A stretch of DNA of 64,000 bases, from positions 744,001-808,000 of the forward strand of contig NZ_CP132353.1 in assembly GCF_030758455.1 (NCBI RefSeq), in the 5' to 3' direction. The position numbers were made by a program, and so were the translations under genes. This DNA is from Erwinia pyri (GTDB lineage Bacteria; Pseudomonadota; Gammaproteobacteria; Enterobacterales; Enterobacteriaceae). The notes under the pieces were generated by a model. The model was not told the DNA's origin, did no database searches, and worked only from the letters and a program-made list of their open reading frames with translations. Shown piece by piece: positions 52,062 to 61,511 of this stretch (position 1 is its first letter; each line of letters opens with the position of its first letter).

Positions 52062-53957
52062 TTATTGCGCCGTCACATTACTTGATGGGTCCGCCGTAAC
52101 CGGCATCGGTGCGACGTCTGGCGGCAGGAAAATATGGTCCATGATATTCCTGACCACAGGCGCGGCAGTCACCCCGTTGATCCCGCCGTTCTCAAGGATC
52201 AGCGCCATCGCAACTTTAGGATTATTAAACGGCGCAAAAGCGGTGTAGAAAATGTGGTCACGCAGGCGAATAGGGATCATTTTGGCGTTATAGACCTGGT
52301 TCTGCTTCAGGCCAAACACCTGCGACGTCCCGCTCTTGGCGGCAATGCCATAGGGCGCGGTGTGGAAATATTTATACCCCGTGCCGTTTGGCGCATTCGC
52401 CATACCAAACATCGCGTGGCGGATCAGGCTCCAGTAAGGTGAGTTAGCGTCACCAACCTGTTCGCGGGGCAGCGTCGGTTGCCACAGCCTGACGTTTTTT
52501 CCCTGCTTCTGCTCATAAAGCAGATGGGGCTGGATCACTTTGCCGTTGTTGATCAGCGTAGCCATCGCCTTCACCATCTGAATCGGTGTGGCGATCCAGT
52601 AACCCTGACCAATGCCCACAGAGACGGTATCGCCCTGATACCACCCCTTTTTATGCACCTTCTGCTTCCATTCGCGGCTGGGCAGCAGCCCGTTGTACTC
52701 TTCATTCAGGTCGATGCCGGTGGACTTACCGTAGCCGAACTGGCTGAGCATGGTGTGGATCCGATCGATGCCCATCATAAAAGCAACCTGATAGAAAAAG
52801 GTATCCGCCGACTCCTCAATCGCCCGCGTCACGTCCAGCATGCCGTGGCCCGATTTTTTCCAGTCGCGATATTTACGCTGTGTGCCGGGCAGCGTCCAGG
52901 TTGGCGCACCAAAGAAGGTGGTCTGCGGGGTAATGACATGCGTCAGCAGAGCCGACATCGCCATATAGGGTTTCACGGTTGACGCGGGCGGATAGAGTCC
53001 CTGAGTGACGCGGTTAATCAGCGGCAGGTCTTTGTTGGCTAACAGCTCTTTATACGCTTTATAACTGATCCCTTTTACAAACGGATTGGGGTCGTAACTG
53101 GGACTGGAGACCATTGCCAGCACCTGACCATCTTTCGGATTTTCAATAAGCATGGCGGCACGCTGACCGGCAAGCTGGGTTTCGACATACTGCTGAAGAT
53201 GCAGATCCAGCGTTAAATAGAGGTTTTTGCCCGCCACAGGGGGGACTTCTTTCAGCACGCGGATCACCCGGCCGTGGTTATCCACTTCAACTTCCTGATA
53301 GCCGGTTTTGCCGTGCAGCACCGACTCGTAATAGCCCTCAATCCCCTGTTTGCCAATATTATGATCGGCCGCGTAGTTCTCGCTAACGCCTTCTTTATCC
53401 AGCCGTTTGTAGTCGTTGTCGTTGATTTTAGAGACGTAGCCAATCACATGTGCAAGGTCGGGACCATAGGGATACTGGCGATCTTCATAGCTGCTGACCT
53501 CCACGCCGGTAAACCGGTACTGATTCACCGAAAAGCGGGCGACTTCCTCATCGGAGAGTTCGGTTTTTAACACCACAGGTTTGTAGCGGCTGGCCGCATG
53601 CAGCGCCCGAGTGAAGGTATCGATATCGTCGGCAGAGAGGTCAACAATCGGCGTCAGCTCTTTGATAAGCGATTCTATATCTTTGACTTTGTAGGGGATG
53701 ATTTCAATGTCATACCAGGTGACATTTTTTACCAGCGGAATGCCGTTACGATCGTAAATAATCCCACGCGTTGGGGCGACAGGGATCATCTTGATATCAT
53801 TTTGATTGGAGCGGGTCTGATAATACTGGTTCTGCTCTATCTGTAAGTGGTAAAGATTAACAACCAGCGTAACGAACCCTGCCAGAACGATCCCAAAGGC
53901 GACCAGGGCTCTGCGAACAAACAGTTTTTCTTCTTCTGCAAAATCTCTGAATTTCAT
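52062..53957 (-). CDS. Penicillin-binding protein 2 paralogue (class B transpeptidase)
   Basis: A 631-residue class B PBP close to E. coli PBP2: one N-terminal TM (residues 18-36), pedestal domain, and transpeptidase domain with STVK (326-329), SAD (383-385) and KSGT (541-544). PBP2 with RodA builds side-wall peptidoglycan. Here no rodA, rlmH or rlpA is adjacent, so this is probably a second copy, comparable in principle to the extra PBP2/PBP3 paralogues known in Salmonella. ATG 53957 gives the family start MKFRDF; a TTG two codons earlier is unlikely. It is divergent from the old yellow enzyme gene. Confidence 0.9.
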   Translation of the reverse strand: MKFRDFAEEEKLFVRRALVAFGIVLAGFVTLVVNLYHLQIEQNQYYQTRSNQNDIKMIPVAPTRGIIYDRNGIPLVKNVTWYDIEIIPYKVKDIESLIKELTPIVDLSADDIDTFTRALHAASRYKPVVLKTELSDEEVARFSVNQYRFTGVEVSSYEDRQYPYGPDLAHVIGYVSKINDNDYKRLDKEGVSENYAADHNIGKQGIEGYYESVLHGKTGYQEVEVDNHGRVIRVLKEVPPVAGKNLYLTLDLHLQQYVETQLAGQRAAMLIENPKDGQVLAMVSSPSYDPNPFVKGISYKAYKELLANKDLPLINRVTQGLYPPASTVKPYMAMSALLTHVITPQTTFFGAPTWTLPGTQRKYRDWKKSGHGMLDVTRAIEESADTFFYQVAFMMGIDRIHTMLSQFGYGKSTGIDLNEEYNGLLPSREWKQKVHKKGWYQGDTVSVGIGQGYWIATPIQMVKAMATLINNGKVIQPHLLYEQKQGKNVRLWQPTLPREQVGDANSPYWSLIRHAMFGMANAPNGTGYKYFHTAPYGIAAKSGTSQVFGLKQNQVYNAKMIPIRLRDHIFYTAFAPFNNPKVAMALILENGGINGVTAAPVVRNIMDHIFLPPDVAPMPVTADPSSNVTAQ

Positions 53958-54217
53958 TACCAAACAATCGCATTATTTTTAGTCGTTTTGCCGCCACATG
54001 ATAGAGATATCAGGGCAAATCACGACCCGAAAGATGCATATGCGGGCGCTAAAGTGTGACATTTATTGAAGATGTTTCAGCGATGACACCTGACTCTCCT
54101 CTCCGGCGTGGCTGCCAGCAGACTTATTTCGTGCAGGGCATTTCGTGCTACAGGAGGTGCGCAGCAGAGCAGGTAAAGTAAGCGCACGCTTTTTGCGATT
54201 CTACTACTGAGGATATT

Positions 54218-55318
54218 ATGCCAGGGTTATTTTCCCCTTTTGAACTGAAAGATGTGACTTTACGCAACCGCATTGCGGTACCGCCTATGTGTCAGTACAG
54301 CGCCGAAGAGGGCGTGAGCAACGACTGGCACCGCGTGCATTACAACAGCCTGGCTCGCGGCGGCGCGGGACTGGTTATTGTCGAAGCTACAGCCGTTTCG
54401 CCAGAAGGCCGCATCACCCCGGGATGCCTGGGGATCTGGAACGACGAGCAGGCTGAAAAACTGGCGCAGATCGCCCGTGAAATCAAAGCGGCCGGTGCAG
54501 TGCCGGGGATTCAGATTGGTCATGCCGGCCGCAAAGCCAGCGCTAACAAGCCGTGGGAAGGGGACGACCATATTGTCAAAACCGATCCGCGCAGCTGGGA
54601 AACCCTCTCGCCTTCAGCCGTCGCTTTCGGCAGCAATCTGCCGCAGGTTCCTCATGAAATGACGCTGGAAGATATTGCCCGCGTGCGTAATGATTTCGCT
54701 CTGGCGGCACGGCGCGCCCGTGATGCCGGTTTTGAATGGCTGGAGCTGCACTTTGCACACGGTTATCTGGCGCAGAGCTTCTTCTCTGTGCACGCTAACC
54801 AGCGTCAGGATCAGTATGGCGGCAGTGCGGAAGGGCGTGGGCGCTTCCTGCTGGAAACGCTGGATGCGGTACGTCGTGAGTGGCCGGAAAACCTGCCGCT
54901 GACCGCACGTTTTGGCGTGATTGAATATGATGGCCGCGATGAAGAGACCCTGAGCGAAGCGATCGACCTGACCAAAAAGTTCCGCGCCAGTGGCCTGGAT
55001 CTGCTCAGCGTCAGCATCGGTTTCTCAACGCCAGATTCCAACATTCCGTGGGGACCGGCATTCCTGGCACCGATTGCAGAACGCGTCCGCCGCGAGGCCA
55101 ACATTCCTGTGGCGTCCGCCTGGGGAATTGATGCGCCGCAGATCGCGAACCGCACTATTGAAAACGGTGAGCTGGATCTGGTGATGGTTGGCAAGGCGCA
55201 CCTGGCTAATCCGAACTGGGCCTATCAGGCGGCGCTGGCTGTGGAAAAAGAGCAGCCATCCTGGGTGCTGCCAGCACCTTATGCGCACTGGCTGAACCGT
55301 TATCGCGTCAGCGAGTAA
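54218..55318 (+). CDS. Old yellow enzyme, YqjM/XenA class
   Basis: A 366-residue flavin oxidoreductase. Cys25 and Tyr27 (PPMCQYSA), GHAGRKAS, ELHFAHGYLAQSFFS and NQRQDQYGGS are marks of the YqjM/XenA type, which reduce activated double bonds and nitro-compounds with NAD(P)H. The promoter region has a 9-bp direct repeat (ATTTCGTGC at 54126 and 54140), period 14 bp, which may be a regulator site. A terminator follows. Confidence 0.92.
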   Translation: MPGLFSPFELKDVTLRNRIAVPPMCQYSAEEGVSNDWHRVHYNSLARGGAGLVIVEATAVSPEGRITPGCLGIWNDEQAEKLAQIAREIKAAGAVPGIQIGHAGRKASANKPWEGDDHIVKTDPRSWETLSPSAVAFGSNLPQVPHEMTLEDIARVRNDFALAARRARDAGFEWLELHFAHGYLAQSFFSVHANQRQDQYGGSAEGRGRFLLETLDAVRREWPENLPLTARFGVIEYDGRDEETLSEAIDLTKKFRASGLDLLSVSIGFSTPDSNIPWGPAFLAPIAERVRREANIPVASAWGIDAPQIANRTIENGELDLVMVGKAHLANPNWAYQAALAVEKEQPSWVLPAPYAHWLNRYRVSE

Positions 55319-55324
55319 CGCTTT

Positions 55325-55347
55325 CGGGCAGGCCCTGGGTCTGCCCG
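55325..55347. terminator. Terminator between OYE and the dehydratase gene
   Basis: CGGGCAG / CTGCCCG stem with 9-base loop followed by TTGTT, between convergent stops. Confidence 0.6.
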
Positions 55348-55354
55348 TTGTTCA

Positions 55355-56518
55355 TTACTCTGCCAGCTGCCGCATGACGGCTATCAAATCTGACTTCCCT
55401 TCAAAACCAATGCCCGGCAGTTCAGGCATTACGATGTGCCCCTCTTCAACCCGCACTGAGTCCGGGAAGCCACCATAAGGCTGGAACAGATCCGGATAGC
55501 TCTCGTTTCCTCCCAGCCCCAGGCCCGCCGCAATATTAAGCGATATCTGGTGCCCGCCGTGTGGAATACAACGAGATGGCGACCAGCCAAACTGCTCAAG
55601 TACTTCAAGCGTGCGCAGGTATTCGCACAGGCCGTAGGAAAGGGCGCAGTCGAACTGAAGAAAATCTCTGTCCGGACGCATGCCGCCATAGCGCAGCAGG
55701 TTGCGCGCATCCTGATGAGAAAAAAGATTTTCACCGGTAGCCATCGCGCCGGGATAAAATTCGCTCAGAGCAGCCTGAAGCGCATAGTCGAGCGGATCGC
55801 CGATCTCTTCGTACCAGAACAGCGGATAGTGCCGCAGCATTTTGGCGTAGGCGATAGCGGTTTCCAGATCGAAACGCCCGTTAGCATCTACCGCCAGCTG
55901 CGCCTGGGAGCCAATCTCCTGCAGCACCGCCTCAATGCGGCGCTGATCTTCTGCCAGAGAAGCACCGCCAATTTTCATTTTCACGACGTTATAGCCGCGG
56001 TTCAGATAGCTGCGCATCTCTTTGCGTAAAGCGCTCAGATCTTTGCCCGGATAGTAGTAACCTCCTGCTGCGTAAACGAAAACGCGTGGATTGGCCTCTA
56101 CACCTTTCTTTTCTGCCAGCAGGCGAAAAAGCGGCTTCTCTTCAATTTTGGCCACGGCATCCCAAATCGCCATATCCAGCGTACCTACTGCCACCGAACG
56201 TTCACCGTGGCCACCCGGTTTCTCATTCGACATCATCAGATGCCACAGCTTATCCGGATCAAAATTACTGCCCATATCGTTCAGATAGCTGTCCGGGTCC
56301 GCTTCCAGCAGCCGGCTGCGAAACCGTTCGCGGATCAGTCCACCCTGGCCGTAGCGGCCATTGGAGTTAAAACCATACCCGACCACCCGGCGTCCGTCGC
56401 GGATCTCATCGGTCACCACCGCCACCAGGCTGGTGGTCATTTTGGAAAAATCGATGTAGGCATTGCGGATGGGCGACGCAATGGGCTGGGTAATTTCTAC
56501 TACGTCAGTAATGCGCAT
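55355..56518 (-). CDS. tarD: D-tartrate dehydratase (enolase superfamily)
   Basis: A 387-residue mandelate-racemase-type enolase-superfamily enzyme. Residues correspond to Bradyrhizobium TarD with an offset of 2: Lys182 (KMK), Asp211 (DANGR), Glu237, Glu263 and His320. It converts D-tartrate to oxaloacetate. It overlaps the DctA-type carrier gene by 19 bp, so the two are co-transcribed, and the neighbouring tartrate dehydrogenase fits the same substrate. Other acid-sugar dehydratases are possible, but the residue match favours tartrate. Confidence 0.85.
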   Translation of the reverse strand: MRITDVVEITQPIASPIRNAYIDFSKMTTSLVAVVTDEIRDGRRVVGYGFNSNGRYGQGGLIRERFRSRLLEADPDSYLNDMGSNFDPDKLWHLMMSNEKPGGHGERSVAVGTLDMAIWDAVAKIEEKPLFRLLAEKKGVEANPRVFVYAAGGYYYPGKDLSALRKEMRSYLNRGYNVVKMKIGGASLAEDQRRIEAVLQEIGSQAQLAVDANGRFDLETAIAYAKMLRHYPLFWYEEIGDPLDYALQAALSEFYPGAMATGENLFSHQDARNLLRYGGMRPDRDFLQFDCALSYGLCEYLRTLEVLEQFGWSPSRCIPHGGHQISLNIAAGLGLGGNESYPDLFQPYGGFPDSVRVEEGHIVMPELPGIGFEGKSDLIAVMRQLAE

Positions 56519-57867
56519 GGTCTTCTCCAGACTTCAGAAATAAATGATTGATGGGATGATTTTGACGCCGGGACGTCCGTTAAAGCAGATTTTGGGGATT
56601 TTTGTTGCTGAACGATCTCCCTGGCTTTCGCCACGTCAAAAGTGTTGTCCCATTTTGCGATCGCCAGCGTGGCGACAGTGTTACCAATCAGATTCACTAC
56701 GGCACGGGCCTCGTTCATAAAACGGTCCACGCCCAGTAACAGCACCAGGCCTGCAACCGGCACGGTGCCGATAGAGGAGAGCGTTGCGGCAAGTGCTACA
56801 AATCCCGCGCCCGCAACGCCTGCCGATCCTTTGGAGGTCAGCAGCAGCACACCAAGCAGCACAAGTTGCTGCATCCACGAAAGATCGGTATTGGTAGCCT
56901 GGGCGACAAACAGCGCCGCCATCGTCAGATAGATGCTGGTCCCGTCGGCATTGAAGGTATAGCCCGTCGGCAGCACCATGCCTACTGTGGCTTTCTCCAC
57001 GCCCGCCTCTTCCAGCTTCATCATGATGCGCGGCAGCACTGCTTCGGTTGAGCAGGTGCCCAGCGTAACGAAGATCTCATCCTTGATGTAACGCAGCAGA
57101 GGCAGCAGTGGAAAGCCCACCCAGGACGCTATCGCGCCCAGTACTACCACCACAAAAATAAAGGAGGTGATGTAGACGGCCAGCATCAGATAGCCAAAGG
57201 AGAGCAGCGTGGCGACGCCGTATTTGCCAATAGTAAAGGCGATCCCTGCACCGGCTCCGAGCGGAGCCAGCCGCATTATCAGATTGATCATTCTGAACAG
57301 ACCCTGCAGCCCCCGGTCGATAAAGTCGATCACCGGTTTGCCACGCTCACCGGTTTGCAGCATAGCAATGCCGAACAGCACGGAAATCAGGATCACCTGC
57401 AACATGTTACCTTTCACGAAGGCGTCGCCCAGGGTGGCAGGAATGATGCCCATAATGAAGTCGATAATCCCGCCGCCGCTTTCCGCCTTATGCACATAAG
57501 AAGAGATGGCACTGGCATCGATATGGCTGGCATCAATGTTCATTCCAGCACCGGGCTTGAGAACATTGACGACGACCAGCCCAATCAGCAGCGCCAGAGT
57601 GGAAACAACTTCAAAATAGATCAGCGCCTTGGCTCCGGTTTTGCCGACCTTTTTGATATCACCCATTTTGGCGATGCCCACAACCACGGTGCAAAAAATG
57701 ATTGGGGCCAGCATCATTTTGATCAGCTTGATAAACGCTTCGGCAATCGGCTGAAGCTGAGTGCCCATCGCGGGAAAGAAATAACCAAACAGACCACCAA
57801 TAACGATGGCTATCAGAACCTGGACGTAGAGTTGTTTCAGCAAACTGAAACGTGAGGGGCTTTGCAT
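56500..57867 (-). CDS. DctA-type dicarboxylate:cation symporter
   Basis: A 455-residue secondary carrier of the DAACS family: FVTLGTCSTEAVLPRIMMKL, GMVLPTGYTFNADGTSIYLT and LLTSKGSAGVAGAGFVALA are the transport-core motifs. It is placed upstream of tarD and overlaps it by 19 bp, so it is expected to import tartrate or related C4-dicarboxylates. ATG 57867 is set by GGGAG 8 bp upstream. The C-terminal tail is extended over the tarD start (ending WRRPCALLT), perhaps from loss of the original stop. Confidence 0.9.
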   Translation of the reverse strand: MQSPSRFSLLKQLYVQVLIAIVIGGLFGYFFPAMGTQLQPIAEAFIKLIKMMLAPIIFCTVVVGIAKMGDIKKVGKTGAKALIYFEVVSTLALLIGLVVVNVLKPGAGMNIDASHIDASAISSYVHKAESGGGIIDFIMGIIPATLGDAFVKGNMLQVILISVLFGIAMLQTGERGKPVIDFIDRGLQGLFRMINLIMRLAPLGAGAGIAFTIGKYGVATLLSFGYLMLAVYITSFIFVVVVLGAIASWVGFPLLPLLRYIKDEIFVTLGTCSTEAVLPRIMMKLEEAGVEKATVGMVLPTGYTFNADGTSIYLTMAALFVAQATNTDLSWMQQLVLLGVLLLTSKGSAGVAGAGFVALAATLSSIGTVPVAGLVLLLGVDRFMNEARAVVNLIGNTVATLAIAKWDNTFDVAKAREIVQQQKSPKSALTDVPASKSSHQSFISEVWRRPCALLT

Positions 57868-58009
57868 CACACTCACTCCCACAGCTGTTATGCCGTTTTG
57901 TTAAAGTAGGGTAGGGTGGTGGCACATCATCAGGCGCCGTCTATGCCTTGTTAGCAGTGAGAATAGCGGCGAAGGCAGTAGCAATCTAATGCCTGTCAGG
58001 AGCGCTGTT

Positions 58010-58948
58010 ATGCAAAATCGGCATCATATTGAGTTGACCTGGCTTGAAGACTGCGTTGCGCTGGCCGAGTCGCTGAATTTCTCCAGAGCGGCAGCGGGAC
58101 GATATGTGACTCAACCCGCATTCAGTCGTCGGATTCGGTCGCTGGAAGAGTGGGTAGGCACCCCGCTTTTTGAACGGACACGGCGTGGTGTACATCTTAC
58201 CCGCGCGGGCGAGCTGTTCTGCAAACAGGCACCGGATTTGATTCGTTCACTGTATGCATTACGTAGCGAGACGCTGGATCTGGCTGGGCAAGGGGCGCCA
58301 GAGGTGGTTTTCTCCGCCACCCATGCCCTCTCATTTACCTTTTTCCCCGCCTGGCTACGTAAGAACGAAAAAATAGCCCGCTTTGGCTCCTTCCAGCTGC
58401 TCTCTGATACCATGCGCGCCTGCGAGCGCATGCTGAACCAGGGCGAGACGCAGTTTCTGCTGTGCCATTACCATCCGCATATGCACCTTAACCTCGATAT
58501 GGGGCGCTATTTCAGCGTTCGGGTGGGCACGGACTGGCTTAAACCTTATTCCAGTGCAATGCCGGGGAACCAGGGTGAAGCGGCAAAACCCCGCTGGTCC
58601 GTGGAGAATAAAAAGCCGTTTCCTCTGCTCTCCTACAGTAATGAGTCCGGTCTGGGGAGGATCATTGCCAGTACGGCATCGGTCAATCGCAGGAAAAGGG
58701 GAATGGAGGTAGTATTTACGTCCGATCTCGCCGCCACGCTACAGGTTATGGTGCGATCGGGAGATGGTGTGGCATGGCTGCCAGATTCACTGGCGGCGCT
58801 GGAGGTCAGCAACGGCACCTTGTGTCCTGCAGCCAGCGAGCAGAGCGACCTTTGTATTCCGGTGGAAATTCGCCTTTACCGCCCGGCAGGCAAGCTGTCG
58901 CGGGCGGCTGAAGAACTCTGGACAATTTTTGTTGGAGATCGTGTATAA
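58010..58948 (+). CDS. LysR-type regulator of the tartrate cluster
   Basis: A 312-residue LysR protein: ESLNFSRAAAGRYVTQPAFSRRIRSLEEWVG is the DNA-binding segment in two parts (helix-turn-helix and linker). It is divergent from the DctA-tarD pair and convergent with the tartrate dehydrogenase gene, so it is the likely local regulator. ATG 58010 is chosen for the AGGAG 8 bp upstream; an earlier ATG at 57989 has none. Confidence 0.87.
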   Translation: MQNRHHIELTWLEDCVALAESLNFSRAAAGRYVTQPAFSRRIRSLEEWVGTPLFERTRRGVHLTRAGELFCKQAPDLIRSLYALRSETLDLAGQGAPEVVFSATHALSFTFFPAWLRKNEKIARFGSFQLLSDTMRACERMLNQGETQFLLCHYHPHMHLNLDMGRYFSVRVGTDWLKPYSSAMPGNQGEAAKPRWSVENKKPFPLLSYSNESGLGRIIASTASVNRRKRGMEVVFTSDLAATLQVMVRSGDGVAWLPDSLAALEVSNGTLCPAASEQSDLCIPVEIRLYRPAGKLSRAAEELWTIFVGDRV

Positions 58949-58959
58949 CCCGTTCTGGC

Positions 58960-60039
58960 TTACAGGGTTGCGGCGATAGCAGAGCCGAGATCCTGCGTAG
59001 TGCCGTGACCGCCCATATCCGGCGTTAACGCCGCCTGATTATTCTGCGCTGCCAGCACCTGCTCAATACCTTTTACCACCGCTTCCGCGGCGTCAGCATG
59101 CCCAAGGTGCTCTAACATCATTGCACCGCACCAAATCTGTCCAACCGGATTAGCGATATTCTGCCCGGCGATATCCGGGGCAGAGCCATGCACCGGTTCA
59201 AACAGACTTGGGAATGTTCTCTCAGGATTGATATTGGCAGATGGGGCAATCCCGATGGTGCCGGTACAGGCAGGCCCCAGATCCGAGAGAATATCGCCAA
59301 AGAGATTGCTGGCCACCACCACGTCGAAACGGTCGGGGTGCAGGACAAAATTCGCGGTCAGAATATCAATATGATATTTGTCGAAGCGGACGTCAGGATA
59401 GTGGTGGCTCATCTCTTCCACACGGCTGTCCCACCACGGCATAGTAATGGCAATGCCGTTAGATTTAGTCGCGGAGGTGAGGTGCTTTTTCGGGCGCTGT
59501 TGTGCAAGATCAAAAGCAAATTTCAGAATACGATCGGTGCCGGTGCGGGTCATCACCGTTTCCTGAATCACGATTTCACGGTCGGTGCCCGGGAACATGA
59601 TGCCGCCTACGCTGGAATATTCACCTTCGGTGTTTTCCCGCACGACATAAAAGTCGATATCTCCCGGCTTGCGGTTAGCCAGCGGCGCTTTAACGCCAGC
59701 TAACAGCCGGACCGGACGAAGATTCACATATTGATCAAACTGACGACGGAACTGCAACAGCGATCCCCAGAGGGAGACGTGATCCGGCACCACCTCGGGC
59801 CAGCCCACGGCGCCGAAGTAGATCGCATCGAATGATTTCAGCGTTTCAAACCACTCATCCGGCAGCATTTTGCCATGCTGCTGGTAATATTCCGCACTGG
59901 CGAAATCAAACCATTCCCACTCAAAAGCAAGGCCAAACTGGCGGGCGGCAGCCTCCATCACCTTGACGCCTTCCGGCATCACTTCTTTACCAATACCGTC
60001 GCCGGGAATAACAGCAATTCTGTATGTTGCTAAAGCCAT
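58960..60039 (-). CDS. ttuC: Tartrate dehydrogenase/decarboxylase
   Basis: A 359-residue member of the isocitrate/isopropylmalate dehydrogenase family: IAVIPGDGIGKEV, LRPVRLLAGVKAPL, VRENTEGEYSSVGG and ASNLFGDILSDLGPACTG. It uses NAD and Mn to oxidise tartrate to oxaloglycolate and can decarboxylate malate; the closest description is TtuC/YeaU (DmlA) type. It complements tarD by handling another tartrate isomer. It lies next to the LysR gene, convergent with it. Confidence 0.9.
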   Translation of the reverse strand: MALATYRIAVIPGDGIGKEVMPEGVKVMEAAARQFGLAFEWEWFDFASAEYYQQHGKMLPDEWFETLKSFDAIYFGAVGWPEVVPDHVSLWGSLLQFRRQFDQYVNLRPVRLLAGVKAPLANRKPGDIDFYVVRENTEGEYSSVGGIMFPGTDREIVIQETVMTRTGTDRILKFAFDLAQQRPKKHLTSATKSNGIAITMPWWDSRVEEMSHHYPDVRFDKYHIDILTANFVLHPDRFDVVVASNLFGDILSDLGPACTGTIGIAPSANINPERTFPSLFEPVHGSAPDIAGQNIANPVGQIWCGAMMLEHLGHADAAEAVVKGIEQVLAAQNNQAALTPDMGGHGTTQDLGSAIAATL

Positions 60040-60200
60040 GTGAAAACTCCTTCAGAGAGCACCATTTATGCTGGATCCATTACAGCATAAAAGTAAGGTA
60101 CTCATATGGCCTGGCATCCCAGGATCCCCGCTCTCCGACACTCTTTGCCTTTTCAGAAGTGCTTCCGTTCATAAAAAAGGGTAGGTAAGAGGTAGCGCAT

Positions 60201-60464
60201 TCAGTTGTTCGAATGGCGGCGGGACTGGATTTTGTCTGGCAAAGGCGGCTCGCCTTCCTGTCTGGGACGACAGCAGTGATAGCAGGCTTTCACCTTTTTA
60301 CCTACGCGCATCTGCGCCACTGTTAATGCCTGAGAAACATCGTAGAGGCTGCCGATAAAAAGCAGCGTCTCTTTCGCTGGCATTGCCGGACAGCCTGCCC
60401 GGTGAAGCATATAAAAATCCATCTTATCGGGTCGCTGTGTAACATAATAATATTCGGCAGTCAT
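60201..60464 (-). CDS. Small unknown protein with cysteine-rich end
   Basis: An 87-residue cytosolic protein that I do not recognise by function. It starts MTAEYYYVTQRPDKMDFYML, contains LLFIGSLYDVSQALTVAQMR and ends with KVKACYHCCRP, where three cysteines and one histidine might bind metal. The ATG at 60464 follows GGGAG with 7-bp spacing. It is monocistronic, with no evident operon. Confidence 0.7.
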   Translation of the reverse strand: MTAEYYYVTQRPDKMDFYMLHRAGCPAMPAKETLLFIGSLYDVSQALTVAQMRVGKKVKACYHCCRPRQEGEPPLPDKIQSRRHSNN

Positions 60465-61005
60465 TTTATCACTCCCGTTGTAAAAAGGTCTGAAGAACAT
60501 AATGTTATTATTTTTTAAAATTTGTTTAACCGGCATTATATATCCGTCAGGACCCATCCTGGCGTTTTACAGAATAAGCCCTTATCCGGCAGTTAAGCCT
60601 GGGTAATGTATGCAAAATAATCAGATTTACGTTACTGACAACTCATCTTTTATGCGGCGGAAAGGATGCGGGAATTTTAAGAAAAAACAGAGGGAAAGGT
60701 TTTGTAAGAAAAATTAATTCTGGCTCGGTTTCCGGCCTCTGTTCGGGACAGACAGGCCTTTTTAACTGAAAGATATTGATAATTCCCCTGATTTACACGT
60801 TTTACTATACCCACTCATAATTAATAAAAACGTTACGCGGCGGATTAAGGTTCACGGAATTTTCTCATTTTTAAATAATCATAACGTTTACCATTTGGGA
60901 TAATAATAACGACGGAAGGCAGGAAAAAAGAAGAATTATCAAACTAATAAATTTTCATGATAAATAGCTGTTTTACAGCTGACTGGCGGCCGGGCTGCCA
61001 GATGC
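60465..61005. other. AT-rich gap, no protein gene
   Basis: 541 bp, AT-rich, between two unknown genes. The only structure that stands out is the terminator-like stem at 60734-60763 on the + strand, which has no upstream protein gene to serve. Confidence 0.6.
60734..60763 (+). terminator. Orphan intrinsic terminator, possible end of a small RNA
   Basis: GGCCTCTGT - TCGGG - ACAGACAGGCC with a 2-base bulge, followed by TTTTT. No coding gene runs into it on the + strand. Confidence 0.5.
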
Positions 61006-61347
61006 TCAGGATTTATCTGCAGGCAGCATGATCTTCAGGCAGGCATTCATTCCCTGACGGGTCAGAGCCTGCTGCTCTGGCGTCAGAGCATAATAGCGTT
61101 TGCTGGCACCGCGCGCAGAGTAGCTGTCGAATTCAACTTTATCAAAAGCATAAGAGGCATTTTCATTCATAATCACCTCCTGAAGTTTCGCCATAAACTG
61201 CTCCTGACTGGTGGGTTCTCCAATGTCATTGATCATCACGCAGGCCGCAGCAAAGTAATGCGGGTTTTGCTGATGGGGCTTCAGCGCCAGAAAAAGGGCA
61301 ATGGCGATCACGACCAGAATCAGTATGGCCAGCAGTTTAGTCTTCAT
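61006..61347 (-). CDS. Small membrane-anchored protein of unknown function
   Basis: A 113-residue protein with a single N-terminal hydrophobic helix (LAILILVVIAIALFLAL) and a soluble part (PTSQEQFMAKLQEVIMNE, GASKRYYALTPEQQALTRQG) probably in the periplasm. Family not recognised. There is no strong Shine-Dalgarno before ATG 61347. Confidence 0.65.
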   Translation of the reverse strand: MKTKLLAILILVVIAIALFLALKPHQQNPHYFAAACVMINDIGEPTSQEQFMAKLQEVIMNENASYAFDKVEFDSYSARGASKRYYALTPEQQALTRQGMNACLKIMLPADKS

Positions 61348-61511
61348 ATCAATCGTTCAGGCTGGAGAAATTTGCGCAGAGCTTAGCGTGGGGCGCCTGA
61401 CGCTGCCAGAAAAATTTAGGTTAGTTCACTCTTCATTAACGCTTTGTTGTTGTTACGGCAATTTGAGGGGGTTCCGCTCTCAGAGAGATAATTTCACCGT
61501 TTCCGCTCTCC

